This document shows positions 27,470 through 36,450 of a DNA stretch of 64,000 nt, one piece after another. A program made the translations under genes and the position numbers. Below the pieces are notes generated by a model. That model had not been told where the DNA came from. It was given only the letters and a program-made list of their open reading frames with translations, and ran no database searches. Source of the stretch: Halothiobacillus neapolitanus c2 (lineage in GTDB: Bacteria > Pseudomonadota > Gammaproteobacteria > Halothiobacillales > Halothiobacillaceae); contig NC_013422.1 in NCBI RefSeq assembly GCF_000024765.1, positions 248,001-312,000 on the forward strand, read 5' to 3'. Each line of letters starts with the position of its first letter. The stretch's first letter is position 1.

Positions 27470-27892
27470 ATGAAATATCGTCGACTGATCTCCTCAATCA
27501 TGTTGCTGCTGGCTGTCTGGCTCCCGCTTGACAACGCCTTGGCGGGTGCCGTGGTGCAAGGTTGTCCGATGATGTCTCATGCCTTCGAGCGAGGCTTACA
27601 CACCACGTTCATGCCCAACGCTGACCAGTCGACAAGTGACGGGGCGACCGACGCGCCACACTGCCCGATGATGCACATGGCCACCGACAATACATCATCA
27701 TCGTCCGGCCATGACCAGTGCAGCAACGGTTGCACGCATTGCGGCTTGTGTTTGTTGCTGGGCGGTGTGGCCCTTCAGTTGAATGCACCGGCAATTCCGG
27801 TCACGCCCGTTTTGCCACATAAAATCATCTCCTCCCTGCCGGCGACGCACACTTCGGTGTCCGCTCCGCTGTTCCGTCCTCCCATCGCCTAA
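27470..27892 (+). CDS. DUF2946-like small periplasmic protein, copper-locus leader gene
   Basis: Taking ATG 27470 gives 140 residues with a signal peptide (LISSIMLLLAVWLPLDNALA). The mature part holds Cys, Met and His clusters: GCPMMSH, HCPMMHMATD and CSNGCTHCGLCLLLGG. This resembles DUF2946 proteins, small cysteine-rich envelope proteins often found beside copper-resistance genes; the His/Met/Cys clusters suggest metal binding, which is inference. It is followed by copA after 184 bases. Two ATG codons further upstream in frame (27410, 27425) are possible but lack good ribosome binding sites. Confidence 0.62.
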   Translation: MKYRRLISSIMLLLAVWLPLDNALAGAVVQGCPMMSHAFERGLHTTFMPNADQSTSDGATDAPHCPMMHMATDNTSSSSGHDQCSNGCTHCGLCLLLGGVALQLNAPAIPVTPVLPHKIISSLPATHTSVSAPLFRPPIA

Positions 27893-27906
27893 CACCAGCT
27901 GGCGCG

Positions 27907-27954
27907 ACTACCCGTGGGCTGCCTGCCTTCGGGGAAGTCGCGTGCTCGGGTAGT
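27907..27954 (+). repeat. Inverted repeat between the DUF2946 gene and copA
   Basis: ACTACCCG at 27907-27914 and CGGGTAGT at 27947-27954 are perfect complements separated by 32 bases. In RNA this would fold into a stem upstream of copA. It may be an operator, a weak terminator or a leader structure; the sequence alone does not decide. Confidence 0.45.
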
Positions 27955-28076
27955 GGGCGAGTTCCTGTTTGTTATCCATGATGGTGATTTGCTGCCCGTG
28001 AAACGGGTGCGGATCGCGCAAACACTTGTCCATTGCCTCAACCGGATTTTAATTCCAACCCACTGTTGAGGGCTTA

Positions 28077-30050
28077 GTGATGCCAATTAAAAGTGCTTTT
28101 CAAGCCAATACGCGTCCGATCAACTCGTCGCGGCGTATTTTCATTCAAGGGTTAGTCGCAGGCGGCGTTATGGCCGCGCTTGGGCTTAACCCGGCCGAGG
28201 CTGCCACGATCAATGGCCGAAGGCAGCCGCCTTCCTTGCGCGGCACGGAGTTTGACCTTGTCATCGATGAACGGCCGGTCAATTTTACCGGACAACCGCG
28301 CACGGCGATGACGATCAACGGCTCGATTCCCGGCCCCACCTTGCGCTGGCGTGAGGGCGATGTGGTGACGTTGCGGGTGACGAACAGATTGAAGGTGTCG
28401 ACCTCCCTGCACTGGCACGGCATCATCCTGCCGTTCGAGATGGATGGCGTGCCGGGGCTGACTTATGAGGGCATCGCCCCGGGCACCACCTTCACCTACC
28501 GTTTTCGGGTGGCGCAGTCTGGCACCTACTGGTACCACAGCCATACGGGCTTTCAGGAGCAGAATGCCGTATATGGAGCCATCGTGATTGATCCGGCGCA
28601 GTCGGATCGAGTGGCGTACGATCAAGATCATGTCGTGATGCTCAACGATTGGACGGATGCCAGTCCCGACTTTATCTTCAACCGACTAAAGACGGCCGAC
28701 GGCTACTACAACTACGTCAAGCCCGATCTGATGGACCTGATTCGCCAGTCTGAAAAGATGGGTTTTGGCAAAGCCGTTGAAGACCGGTTGATGTGGGACA
28801 AGATGCGGATGAGCCCGCGCGACCTTCTGGATGTGACCGGCGCCACCTACACCTATCTGATGAACGGCAACACGCCGGCGGGTGACTGGACGGCGCTGTT
28901 CCGGCCCGGCGAGCGAATTCGACTGCGCTTTATCAATGGCTCGTCGATGAGCTATTTCGACGTGCGTATTCCCGGCCTGAAGATGACCGTAGTGGCGGCG
29001 GACGGCCAGGATGTGCACCCCGTGACGGTGGATGAATTCCGCATCGGGGTGGCTGAAATCTATGACGTGATTGTCGAGCCGGTAGCCGACCAGGCTTACT
29101 GCATTTTTGCCCAGTCTCTGGATCGTTCAGGCTATGCACGCGGGACGCTCACCCCGCATGTCGATCTGCGCGCGCCCATCCCGCCGATGGACCCGGTGCC
29201 CACCCTCAGCATGGCGGATATGGGTATGGCTATGTCCGGGATGGACATGGGTGATACCGATATGTCCGCCATGCACATGGGCAATCACGCCAAAGACAAT
29301 AGCGGTGTGGGCAGCATGGGCGGCATGGATATGAGCCAGCAAAAACCCATGGCTGGTATGACTCATGATCAGACATCGCAACACGGCACTTCCGGCATGA
29401 AGATGGACAACCATGCGATGAAAGGCATGGCTGATCGGCAACCTGACGGGGCAGCCCATGGCGCGATGTCGCACAATCCCATGGATCTGCCGGGCTTGCA
29501 TAACCGCAATCTCAAAGACGGCACGCTGAAAATCGATTGGCACCCCAAGACGGAACACGGTGTCGGGGTCGGCATGAGGGCACAACAGGTTTCCATGAGT
29601 CTGAGCGACCCGGGTGCGGGTTTGCGCAATAACGGTCGCAAAGTGCTTACCTACGGTGATCTGCGCGGTATCGACGGGCCAATTAGCCAGCAAGAACCGG
29701 CACGCGGCATCGAGCTGCATCTCACCGGCAATATGGATCGGTATATCTGGGGCTTTAATGGCGTCAGTTACCGTGATGCGGCTCCGATTGAGCTCAAATA
29801 CGGCGAGACAGTCCGCATCGTGCTGATCAACGACACCATGATGAACCATCCCATTCATCTGCATGGTATGTGGAGCGAGCTCGAGAATGACCGTGGCGAG
29901 TATCTCGCGCGCAAACATACGCTCAGCGTCGCGCCCGGTCATGCGATCAGTTATCGCGTCAATGCCAACGCCATTGGCCGCTGGGCTTATCACTGTCACC
30001 TGCTCTACCACATGAACGCGGGCATGTTCCGTGAAGTTCGCGTGGTTTGA
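28077..30050 (+). CDS. copA: Copper resistance multicopper oxidase CopA
   Basis: The 657-residue protein starts at GTG 28077 or ATG 28080, with GAGGG upstream. It has a twin-arginine signal (SRRIFIQGLVAGGVMAALG), so it is exported folded. Three cupredoxin domains carry all copper-ligand motifs: HWHGIILPFEMDG, WYHSHTGFQEQ, HPIHLHGMW and HCHLLYHMNAGMF. Between domains 2 and 3 is a long Met/His-rich region (about residues 380-480, with repeats like MSGMDMGDTDMSAMHMGNH) that probably binds Cu(I). It oxidises periplasmic Cu(I). copB follows immediately. Confidence 0.96.
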   Translation: MMPIKSAFQANTRPINSSRRIFIQGLVAGGVMAALGLNPAEAATINGRRQPPSLRGTEFDLVIDERPVNFTGQPRTAMTINGSIPGPTLRWREGDVVTLRVTNRLKVSTSLHWHGIILPFEMDGVPGLTYEGIAPGTTFTYRFRVAQSGTYWYHSHTGFQEQNAVYGAIVIDPAQSDRVAYDQDHVVMLNDWTDASPDFIFNRLKTADGYYNYVKPDLMDLIRQSEKMGFGKAVEDRLMWDKMRMSPRDLLDVTGATYTYLMNGNTPAGDWTALFRPGERIRLRFINGSSMSYFDVRIPGLKMTVVAADGQDVHPVTVDEFRIGVAEIYDVIVEPVADQAYCIFAQSLDRSGYARGTLTPHVDLRAPIPPMDPVPTLSMADMGMAMSGMDMGDTDMSAMHMGNHAKDNSGVGSMGGMDMSQQKPMAGMTHDQTSQHGTSGMKMDNHAMKGMADRQPDGAAHGAMSHNPMDLPGLHNRNLKDGTLKIDWHPKTEHGVGVGMRAQQVSMSLSDPGAGLRNNGRKVLTYGDLRGIDGPISQQEPARGIELHLTGNMDRYIWGFNGVSYRDAAPIELKYGETVRIVLINDTMMNHPIHLHGMWSELENDRGEYLARKHTLSVAPGHAISYRVNANAIGRWAYHCHLLYHMNAGMFREVRVV

Positions 30051-30072
30051 TCATATCAACAGGAGCAAAAAA

Positions 30073-30897
30073 ATGAAGACGATCCCTACTTTTCTGCCGC
30101 CCGTTGCCACCTTGCTGCTGGCGGTCACGACCTCTTTGGCCCAAGCTGCCGGGTATGAGACATCAGCCAATAATTCAGGCCATTATCAGGCGCCTTCTCT
30201 GGCCCAACAGCGGGCGGATGTAGCCGCTATGGTTGCCCAGTCCGCACGCCATGAAACCCACAGTCCGCTGATCTATAAGGTTATGATTGATCGACTGGAG
30301 CGGGATTTTGGCAACAAGGGCAACTACAGCCAGTTCGAAGGCCAGGCCTACATCGGCACCGATACCAACAAACTCTGGCTCAAGGGCGAGGGCAAACGGC
30401 TCGGCGGCAAGACCGAGGATGCCGACATCGAGGCTTATTACAGCCATGCCATCGCGGCCTTCTGGGATGCCCAGATCGGTATGCGGCATGATTTTTCAGC
30501 AGGTTCCATCCCGAGCCGCAACTGGCTGGGTTTCGGGGTTCAGGGTCTGGCGCCCTACAAGTTCGATACGTCTGCCACGGCTTATGTGGGCAATGAGGGA
30601 CGCACGGCCCTGCGGCTTTCAAGTGAGTACGATTTTTTCATTACCCAGCGGCTCATTTTCTGGCCGGGCGTGGAATTGAATCTGTACGGCAAAAACGACC
30701 CGGAGCGGAATATCGGTCGCGGGTTGGCTGATTCCCGCCTCGTATTACGCCTGCGCTATGAAATCCGGCGGGAAATCGCGCCCTATGTGGGCATTCAGTG
30801 GACAAACAAATACGGCCAGACGGCCAGTTATGCCCGTACTAACGGGGAGGCGACAAGCGACATGCAGCTGATCGCCGGCCTGCGTTTGTGGTGGTAG
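30073..30897 (+). CDS. copB: Outer-membrane copper resistance protein CopB
   Basis: ATG 30073 with CAGGAG upstream gives 274 residues. A Sec signal peptide (PVATLLLAVTTSLAQA) is followed by a CopB beta-barrel: KVMIDRLERDFGNKGNYSQF, EAYYSHAIAAFWDAQIGMRHD, and a final AGLRLWW strand for outer-membrane insertion. Unlike some CopB proteins it lacks a long Met-rich N-terminal region, so metal binding must be minor. It belongs to the copA-copB operon and its product is thought to keep copper out of the cytoplasm or sequester it at the outer membrane. Confidence 0.92.
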   Translation: MKTIPTFLPPVATLLLAVTTSLAQAAGYETSANNSGHYQAPSLAQQRADVAAMVAQSARHETHSPLIYKVMIDRLERDFGNKGNYSQFEGQAYIGTDTNKLWLKGEGKRLGGKTEDADIEAYYSHAIAAFWDAQIGMRHDFSAGSIPSRNWLGFGVQGLAPYKFDTSATAYVGNEGRTALRLSSEYDFFITQRLIFWPGVELNLYGKNDPERNIGRGLADSRLVLRLRYEIRREIAPYVGIQWTNKYGQTASYARTNGEATSDMQLIAGLRLWW

Positions 30898-31021
30898 CCG
30901 GATGCAAGCATCCGGTATCGATCTGTATGGGCCGAGCAGTCGCGGGGCGGTCTGATGACGATCCACCGACATCGATCCGCTTCGCGCTGCATGACAACGT
31001 TTTTATTTGGAGGGTATCGAA

Positions 31022-31285
31022 ATGCCATTTTTTAATGAACATTGGGGAATGGGCGCTGGTTTTGGCGGCTTTGGCTTGATTTTTATGCTGCTGGGTGTGG
31101 TGGTAATGGCGCTCGTCGTCTTCGCCATTCTTCGTCTTTTGACAGGCAGCAATCGACCCGGGCCGACCGATCGGGAAGACCGTCGTGCCTTGAGTATTCT
31201 CGAGAAACGATTTGCGAACGGTGAAATCGATGAGGCGGAATACAACGAACGCCGCCGCATCCTGGAAGGGCGGGATCGGTCATGA
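31022..31285 (+). CDS. SHOCT-domain small membrane protein
   Basis: ATG 31022, with GGAGG eight bases upstream, gives 87 residues. One membrane helix (LIFMLLGVVVMALVVFAILRL) is followed by a C-terminal SHOCT motif, ALSILEKRFANGEIDEAEYN, ending RRRILEG. SHOCT proteins are short and often found beside copper and cation efflux genes, where they may help assembly or sensing; the function is not established. It sits between copB and the second multicopper oxidase, all on the same strand. Confidence 0.82.
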   Translation: MPFFNEHWGMGAGFGGFGLIFMLLGVVVMALVVFAILRLLTGSNRPGPTDREDRRALSILEKRFANGEIDEAEYNERRRILEGRDRS

Positions 31286-31330
31286 ACCAATCGCGACCGG
31301 TAAAAAATCACTTTTTAGGGGAAATGTGTC

Positions 31331-33040
31331 ATGTCTCATGATTTTTCGAACAAATATCCAAACAAACCAGTACCAGCCGCTCAGCAGGACATGGCCATCG
31401 ATTCACCCAAGCGACGGCATGCCTTGAAAACACTGGTTCAAGGGGCGGCCACCGTGCTGACCGGCGTCGCTTTAACGGAACAAATAACCACATCAGCCCA
31501 GGCACAGGCAATGGGGATGATGGGTGGCATGATGGGCGGTATGCCGGGACAGAATCAATCTGCCTCGATTTCCTCCGGCCTGTTCACTCATCCAATGCCC
31601 ATACCGCCGCAACTCAAAGGAGAGGCAGACAGCTCGGGTGTGCGCACCTATGCGCTGAATGTCATGGCCGGGCAGCACAGCGAATTGGTGCCGGGTCTTA
31701 AAACCGCAACCTGGGGTTACAACGGCGCCATCCTGGGCCCAACGATCCGTGTGCCTCAGGGGAAACCCGTTCGTTTCGATATCAGTAACGGGCTCGATCA
31801 GTCCACGACCGTTCATTGGCATGGCGCCCACGTTCCCGGTCATGCCGATGGTGGGCCGCACAACCTGATCGCGGCGGGAAAACAGACCTCGGTCTCATTC
31901 TCATTGAATCAGCCTGCGGCCACTTTGTGGTATCACCCGCACCCGGATGGCCGGACCGGGCCACAGGTCTATGCCGGTCTGGCGGGTTTTCTGCTCGTCG
32001 ACGACGGGTTGGATGCCCGACTCGGGATGCCACATACCTATGGTGTCGACGATTTTCCCGTCGTGATCCAGGATCGCCGCATCACAGAAACGGGCCAGTT
32101 GGATTACATGGATTCCATGATGGATATCATGGGGATGAAGGGTGACCGGTTTCTCGTCAATGGTGTTGAACAGCCCTTTGTCGCGGTACCGGGCCAATGG
32201 ATTCGACTGCGCCTGCTCAATGGCTCCAATGCACGTATCTACAACCTCTGCTTCGCCGATGAACGCCCCTTCCACGTGGTGGCAAGCGATGCGGGTTTGC
32301 TCGAACAACCGGTAAAACGAACTGAACTTGTTCTGGCACCCGCCGAACGCGCCGAAATCATGGTCGATCTTAACGACATGCAGGGTAAGAAACTGGTGCT
32401 GCGGAGCGATTCGGCCAAAGTGATTCCCGGGCTGAATCGCATGCCTATGGCTACGGATGGATACGATAAAGGCCGCTTTGACCTGCTGGAATTTCGTGTG
32501 GGGGCGCCCACGGCAAAAACAGGCCATTTGCCCGAACGAATGGCGTCGATCCCCACGCTCAAGGCAGATGCGCCAATACGCAAATTTACCTTGCAGGACA
32601 TGAATATGGGCAAGATGCGTCGCATGATGATGGGCGGGGGATTGCAGTCTGATAACAAGTCCACCGGCCCGGGTGGGATGAGCATGGGGATCGGTGGCCG
32701 CCATCTGTTTTCGATCAATGACCAGTACATGAACCCCAAGGTCATCAACGAGCGCGTCAAACTCGGCAGCACGGAAATCTGGCATGTAGCCAATGACGGC
32801 ATGATGGCGCACCCCTTTCATATCCACGGCATCTCATTTCAGGTGTTAAGCCGTGATGGTGCCCAACCGCCGGCTTATGAGCGGGGGTGGAAAGATGTCG
32901 TGCTGGTTCACAGTGGCCAAACGGTGCAACTGATCGCACGGTTCGACCAACCCGCCGGCGACGATCATCCCTTCATGTATCACTGCCATATTCTCGAACA
33001 CGAAGACAACGGCATGATGGGCCAATTTACCGTGAGTTGA
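31331..33040 (+). CDS. Second multicopper oxidase (CueO/SufI-like)
   Basis: The 569-residue protein has an RRHALKTL twin-arginine-like signal, then a Met-rich MGMMGGMMGGMPGQ stretch. Copper-ligand motifs are HWHGAHVPGHADGG, WYHPHPDGRTG, HPFHIHGISF and HCHILEHEDNGMM. A second Met-rich stretch (NMGKMRRMMMGGGL) lies near residue 430. It differs clearly from CopA and is closer to CueO, a cuprous oxidase. It is 45 bases after the SHOCT gene. Two different multicopper oxidases in one locus suggest layered copper detoxification. Confidence 0.92.
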   Translation: MSHDFSNKYPNKPVPAAQQDMAIDSPKRRHALKTLVQGAATVLTGVALTEQITTSAQAQAMGMMGGMMGGMPGQNQSASISSGLFTHPMPIPPQLKGEADSSGVRTYALNVMAGQHSELVPGLKTATWGYNGAILGPTIRVPQGKPVRFDISNGLDQSTTVHWHGAHVPGHADGGPHNLIAAGKQTSVSFSLNQPAATLWYHPHPDGRTGPQVYAGLAGFLLVDDGLDARLGMPHTYGVDDFPVVIQDRRITETGQLDYMDSMMDIMGMKGDRFLVNGVEQPFVAVPGQWIRLRLLNGSNARIYNLCFADERPFHVVASDAGLLEQPVKRTELVLAPAERAEIMVDLNDMQGKKLVLRSDSAKVIPGLNRMPMATDGYDKGRFDLLEFRVGAPTAKTGHLPERMASIPTLKADAPIRKFTLQDMNMGKMRRMMMGGGLQSDNKSTGPGGMSMGIGGRHLFSINDQYMNPKVINERVKLGSTEIWHVANDGMMAHPFHIHGISFQVLSRDGAQPPAYERGWKDVVLVHSGQTVQLIARFDQPAGDDHPFMYHCHILEHEDNGMMGQFTVS

Positions 33041-33208
33041 AAAAGGACTAAAGGTGTACTCGTTGGCCTCCGGTCTTGATCGCCGGGTTCGCACTTCGGT
33101 TGTCCCTCGGAAGCGCGTTGTGCGGTGCCAGCGTTCTACCGGATGGTGTTTCGACGATTTTAGTTCTTAAGGTGTTCTTGTTGTATCAAGATGTTAGGAG
33201 TATTGATC

Positions 33209-34558
33209 ATGCCTTTCTTATCGCCTTCGCCGTGGTGTTTGACCCGGTGGGTTTTGACTCGGAGCCTGATGCCGATTCAGCATTCGTTGCGCACGCTGGG
33301 CATGTTGCTGATCGTTATCCTCGCTCTGTCGGGGCTGGCACAAGCCGGTCAGAACACGTCGGGTCGTTCAGAACAACCCGTCTTTTCAATAAGTCCGGAT
33401 GCCACGCTTTCACTTCAGGAAGCCGAACAGTTGGCGGTGCAGAATGATCAGGGTTTGGCTGCTGCGGTAGCGACCGAATCGGCAGAAACCAGTTCGGCCA
33501 AGGCGGCCGATCAACTGCCCGACCCTGAGATTTCGCTCGGTGTATCGAGTCTGCCGCTCGATACCTTCAGTTTCACGCAGACGCCCATGACGACCACGGA
33601 GGTCTCGATCAGCCAGTCTTTGCCACCGGGCGACACCTTGGCGCAGCGTGCCCTGGCCGCCGACGCGAAGATACAGGCCGCAACCGCAAACATCGCCGTG
33701 CAGCAACAGATACTGCGGCGTGAAGTGGGCCGGTTCTGGTTGACCGTCTACCGCGATCAGCAAACGCTGGCGCTGCTTGCACAGGAGAAGTCGTTGTATC
33801 AGCGCCTTCTGCGCAGTGCGCAAACGGCCTACAGCACCGGACGGGCCCGAGCGACGGATCTGGTTCGATTGCAAGTGCGCTTGGCGGAACTGGATGATCG
33901 CATCGACCGCCAGCGGGGCAGTACGGCGGCGACGAAAGCACGCCTGGCCCGCTGGATCGGGGCACGGGCACAGCAAGATTGGCCCACGGCTCTGCCTTCC
34001 GCGCTGACAACCCTGCCCGAGGGGTCTGTGGAGCATCAACCTGAAATCAAAGCCTTGCAGGCGAATCTGGCCGAGGCCCGCGCGCAAACGGGCGAGGCGC
34101 GTGCCGCGTTCAAACCGAAGTTCGGTGTCTCGCTCGGGTACGGCATCAAGGCGGGCAACCAGCCGGATACGGTGAGTGTGGGGGTGAGCATGAGCTTGCC
34201 GCTCTTCACCGGTGAACGCCAGGCGCCCCTGCTGGCGGCGGCGCAAAAACGGCAACAGGCGCGGCAATTGGCGCTGGAAAGCCGTGCCGCCGATTTTCAT
34301 GCCGAGGCGCAGTCGCTCAACGCCGATGTGGACAGCCTGACGAGTCGGATCGATCGTTACGATCGGCAGATTCTGCCTAAACTCAGGCAGGTCGCGACCT
34401 TGGCGCAAAACCAGTTTGGCTCTGGCAGCGGAGATTTTACGGCCATTATCGATGCTGAACAGGCCGAAATTACCGGTCGTCAACAACGCCTCGATTTAAC
34501 GATTGATCGCGCCCAACGCTTGATCGATCTGCGTTACCTTCTGGAGAATCCCGCATGA
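33209..34558 (+). CDS. cusC: TolC-family outer-membrane factor of the Cu/Ag RND pump
   Basis: ATG 33209, with AGGAG upstream, gives 449 residues. A signal peptide (MLLIVILALSGLAQA) is followed by two OEP repeats with the helical pattern of TolC/CzcC proteins: LSLQEAEQLAVQNDQGLAAA, then VSISQSLPPGDTLAQRALAA, and VSVGVSMSLPLFTGERQAPLL. It forms the outer-membrane channel for the CusB/CusA pump whose genes follow. The start of cusB overlaps its stop by four bases. A CzcC label is equally defensible from sequence; the CusC name rests on context. Confidence 0.85.
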   Translation: MPFLSPSPWCLTRWVLTRSLMPIQHSLRTLGMLLIVILALSGLAQAGQNTSGRSEQPVFSISPDATLSLQEAEQLAVQNDQGLAAAVATESAETSSAKAADQLPDPEISLGVSSLPLDTFSFTQTPMTTTEVSISQSLPPGDTLAQRALAADAKIQAATANIAVQQQILRREVGRFWLTVYRDQQTLALLAQEKSLYQRLLRSAQTAYSTGRARATDLVRLQVRLAELDDRIDRQRGSTAATKARLARWIGARAQQDWPTALPSALTTLPEGSVEHQPEIKALQANLAEARAQTGEARAAFKPKFGVSLGYGIKAGNQPDTVSVGVSMSLPLFTGERQAPLLAAAQKRQQARQLALESRAADFHAEAQSLNADVDSLTSRIDRYDRQILPKLRQVATLAQNQFGSGSGDFTAIIDAEQAEITGRQQRLDLTIDRAQRLIDLRYLLENPA

Positions 34559-36438
34559 AATCCTCAAAGAATAAAATCAGGCTGATCGCCGTCGTGTCGA
34601 CCGGTATGGCCGCTGGCGCGGGTGCGCTGATTTGGGCGCACACGCCGATCAACTTCATTCGCCCGGTGCTGGCGGAAGCGACGCAATCGCCTTCAGCGTC
34701 CTCGTCGCAGGGAGATCAGACGCATAAAGCAACGACGGCAGGCACCGATGCCAAGTTCGTGACCAAGTACACCTGCCCGATGCATCCGCAAATCATCGAG
34801 GATCATCCGGGCACCTGCCCGATTTGCGGCATGGATCTGGTAGCGAAGCAGTTCCCGGCCAAATCATCCGATCAAAGCGCGGCACCGGCGTCAGCCGATA
34901 CATCGCACGATCATGCGGGGCATGCCGCGGCAACCGCAGCGCCTTCGTCCTCCGGGCCTAAGGCCGAGAAATCGACATCCGATGCCAAGTTCGTGACCAA
35001 GTACACCTGCCCGATGCACCCGCAAATCATCGAGGATCATCCGGGCACCTGCCCGATTTGCGGCATGGATCTGGTGGCGAAGCAGTTTCCGGCCAAATCA
35101 TCCGATCAAAGCGCGGCACCGGCGTCAGCCGATGCGTCGCACGATCATGCAGGGCATACCGAAACCGCGGCAACCGCAGCGCCGTCGTCCTCCGGGCCCA
35201 AGGCCGAGAAATCCGCATCCGATGCCAAGTTCGTGACCAAATACACCTGCCCGATGCACCCGCAAATCATCGAGGATCATCCGGGAAATTGCCCGATTTG
35301 CGGCATGACCTTGGTGCCGAAACTGTTCCCTGCCGGGACGAAAGACAATACCGGCAGCGCCGCCGCCAAAACGGAGCAGACAGCACCGGCACCCGTGGCG
35401 AGCAATTCGGCGCCGTTGCCGGAGGTGGCGGTGCCACAGCGTACTTTGCGCGACATGAACGTGGTGATGGCCCGTGCCCAGTGGCGCAACCTGACCCGCC
35501 AGATTCATAGCGTCGGGCTGGTGGCGCTGGATGAAAACCGCTTGTCGCATGTTCATCCGCGCGCAAGCGGCTGGGTAGAAACGCTGAATGTCCGCGCCCT
35601 AGGCGATACCGTTAAAAAGGGTGAAACTCTGCTGACTGTGTATTCGCCCGATATTCTCTCGGCAGAGAAGGATTTTCTGGTTGCGCAGAAAAGCGGCATG
35701 TCCGAGATGCGCGACGCGGCGCGAGATCGCCTGCGTCTGCTGAATGTCCCCGAATCGGTGATCGAGCAGATTGCCCGCACGGGCAAGGTGGCGCGCACCA
35801 TTCCGGTATTGGCACCGCAATCGGGTTATATCTCGGTCATCAATTTGCGCGATGGCATGTATGTCACCCCCAATCTGGACATGTTCACCATCGCCGATGC
35901 AAGCAAGATCTGGGTACAGGTCGAGGTGCTGCCGCGGGATATGGAGCAGGTCGCGGTGGGGCAGCCGGCCGAGATGACCGTCGATGGCGTGCCGGGCCGG
36001 GTCTGGAAGGGCACGGTTGATTTTATCTACCCCGAACTCGATCCCAAATCGCGCACACTCAAGGTGCGCCTGGTATTTGATAACCCAGATGGCGTGCTCA
36101 AACCCAACCAGTTCGCCGAAGTCGGCATTCGGGGGGTGGCGCAGGCCGATGTGCTGACCGTGCCGACGACAGCCGTCATTCCAACCCCGCAGGGCGCCCG
36201 CGTGGTGCGGAAAAATGCCGATGGCAGCTTCCAGCCGGTTCGGGTGGAGGTGGGGCAATCGGCAGATGGCTGGACGCAGATCACCGCAGGGCTGTCGCCC
36301 GACGACACGGTGGTTGCCTCCGGGCAATTCTTGATCGACTCGGAAAGCGCCATCCAGGCTTCCTTCGCCCGCATGACCGGCACCGCGCAGCCCGCTGACG
36401 ACGCGGCACCGGCAGCGTCCGGCCACCACAATCATTAA
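34555..36438 (+). CDS. cusB: RND periplasmic adaptor CusB with three heavy-metal-binding domains
   Basis: The 627-residue protein has an N-terminal anchor, then three near-identical heavy-metal-binding domains (each YTCPMHPQIIEDHPG followed by CPICGMDLV or CPICGMTLV; about residues 75-105, 153-183 and 233-263), joined by His/Ala/Ser-rich linkers. The membrane-fusion region follows (HVHPRASGWVETLNVRALGD, then SPDILSAEKDFLVA), with barrel-sandwich and beta-barrel domains. Most CusB proteins have none or one of these N-terminal domains. The domains probably load Cu(I) into the pump. It overlaps cusC by four bases, and cusA follows after 12 bases. Confidence 0.93.
   Translation: MKSSKNKIRLIAVVSTGMAAGAGALIWAHTPINFIRPVLAEATQSPSASSSQGDQTHKATTAGTDAKFVTKYTCPMHPQIIEDHPGTCPICGMDLVAKQFPAKSSDQSAAPASADTSHDHAGHAAATAAPSSSGPKAEKSTSDAKFVTKYTCPMHPQIIEDHPGTCPICGMDLVAKQFPAKSSDQSAAPASADASHDHAGHTETAATAAPSSSGPKAEKSASDAKFVTKYTCPMHPQIIEDHPGNCPICGMTLVPKLFPAGTKDNTGSAAAKTEQTAPAPVASNSAPLPEVAVPQRTLRDMNVVMARAQWRNLTRQIHSVGLVALDENRLSHVHPRASGWVETLNVRALGDTVKKGETLLTVYSPDILSAEKDFLVAQKSGMSEMRDAARDRLRLLNVPESVIEQIARTGKVARTIPVLAPQSGYISVINLRDGMYVTPNLDMFTIADASKIWVQVEVLPRDMEQVAVGQPAEMTVDGVPGRVWKGTVDFIYPELDPKSRTLKVRLVFDNPDGVLKPNQFAEVGIRGVAQADVLTVPTTAVIPTPQGARVVRKNADGSFQPVRVEVGQSADGWTQITAGLSPDDTVVASGQFLIDSESAIQASFARMTGTAQPADDAAPAASGHHNH
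34747..35330 (+). repeat. Three tandem coding repeats in cusB (units of 234 and 240 bp)
   Basis: The units begin at 34747, 34981 and 35221, each with GATGCCAAGTTCGTGACC. The first two are almost identical at DNA level, the third changes mainly after the second CPICG. Such similarity points to recent unequal duplication and makes copy number prone to change. Confidence 0.9.
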
Positions 36439-36450
36439 GGGAGCGATGTC

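Noticed and set aside
27907-27954. Inverted repeat as a CueR/CopR operator.
   Set aside because: The arms are 32 bases apart and do not match known CueR or CopR boxes, so only a plain inverted repeat was listed.
29127-30011. A 294-residue His-rich minus-strand frame.
   Set aside because: It is antisense to the Met/His-rich region of copA, where ATG codons read as His on the other strand.
33410-34486. A 358-residue minus-strand frame opposite cusC.
   Set aside because: It is rich in Arg and Gln with no domain, a typical shadow of a GC-rich coding strand.
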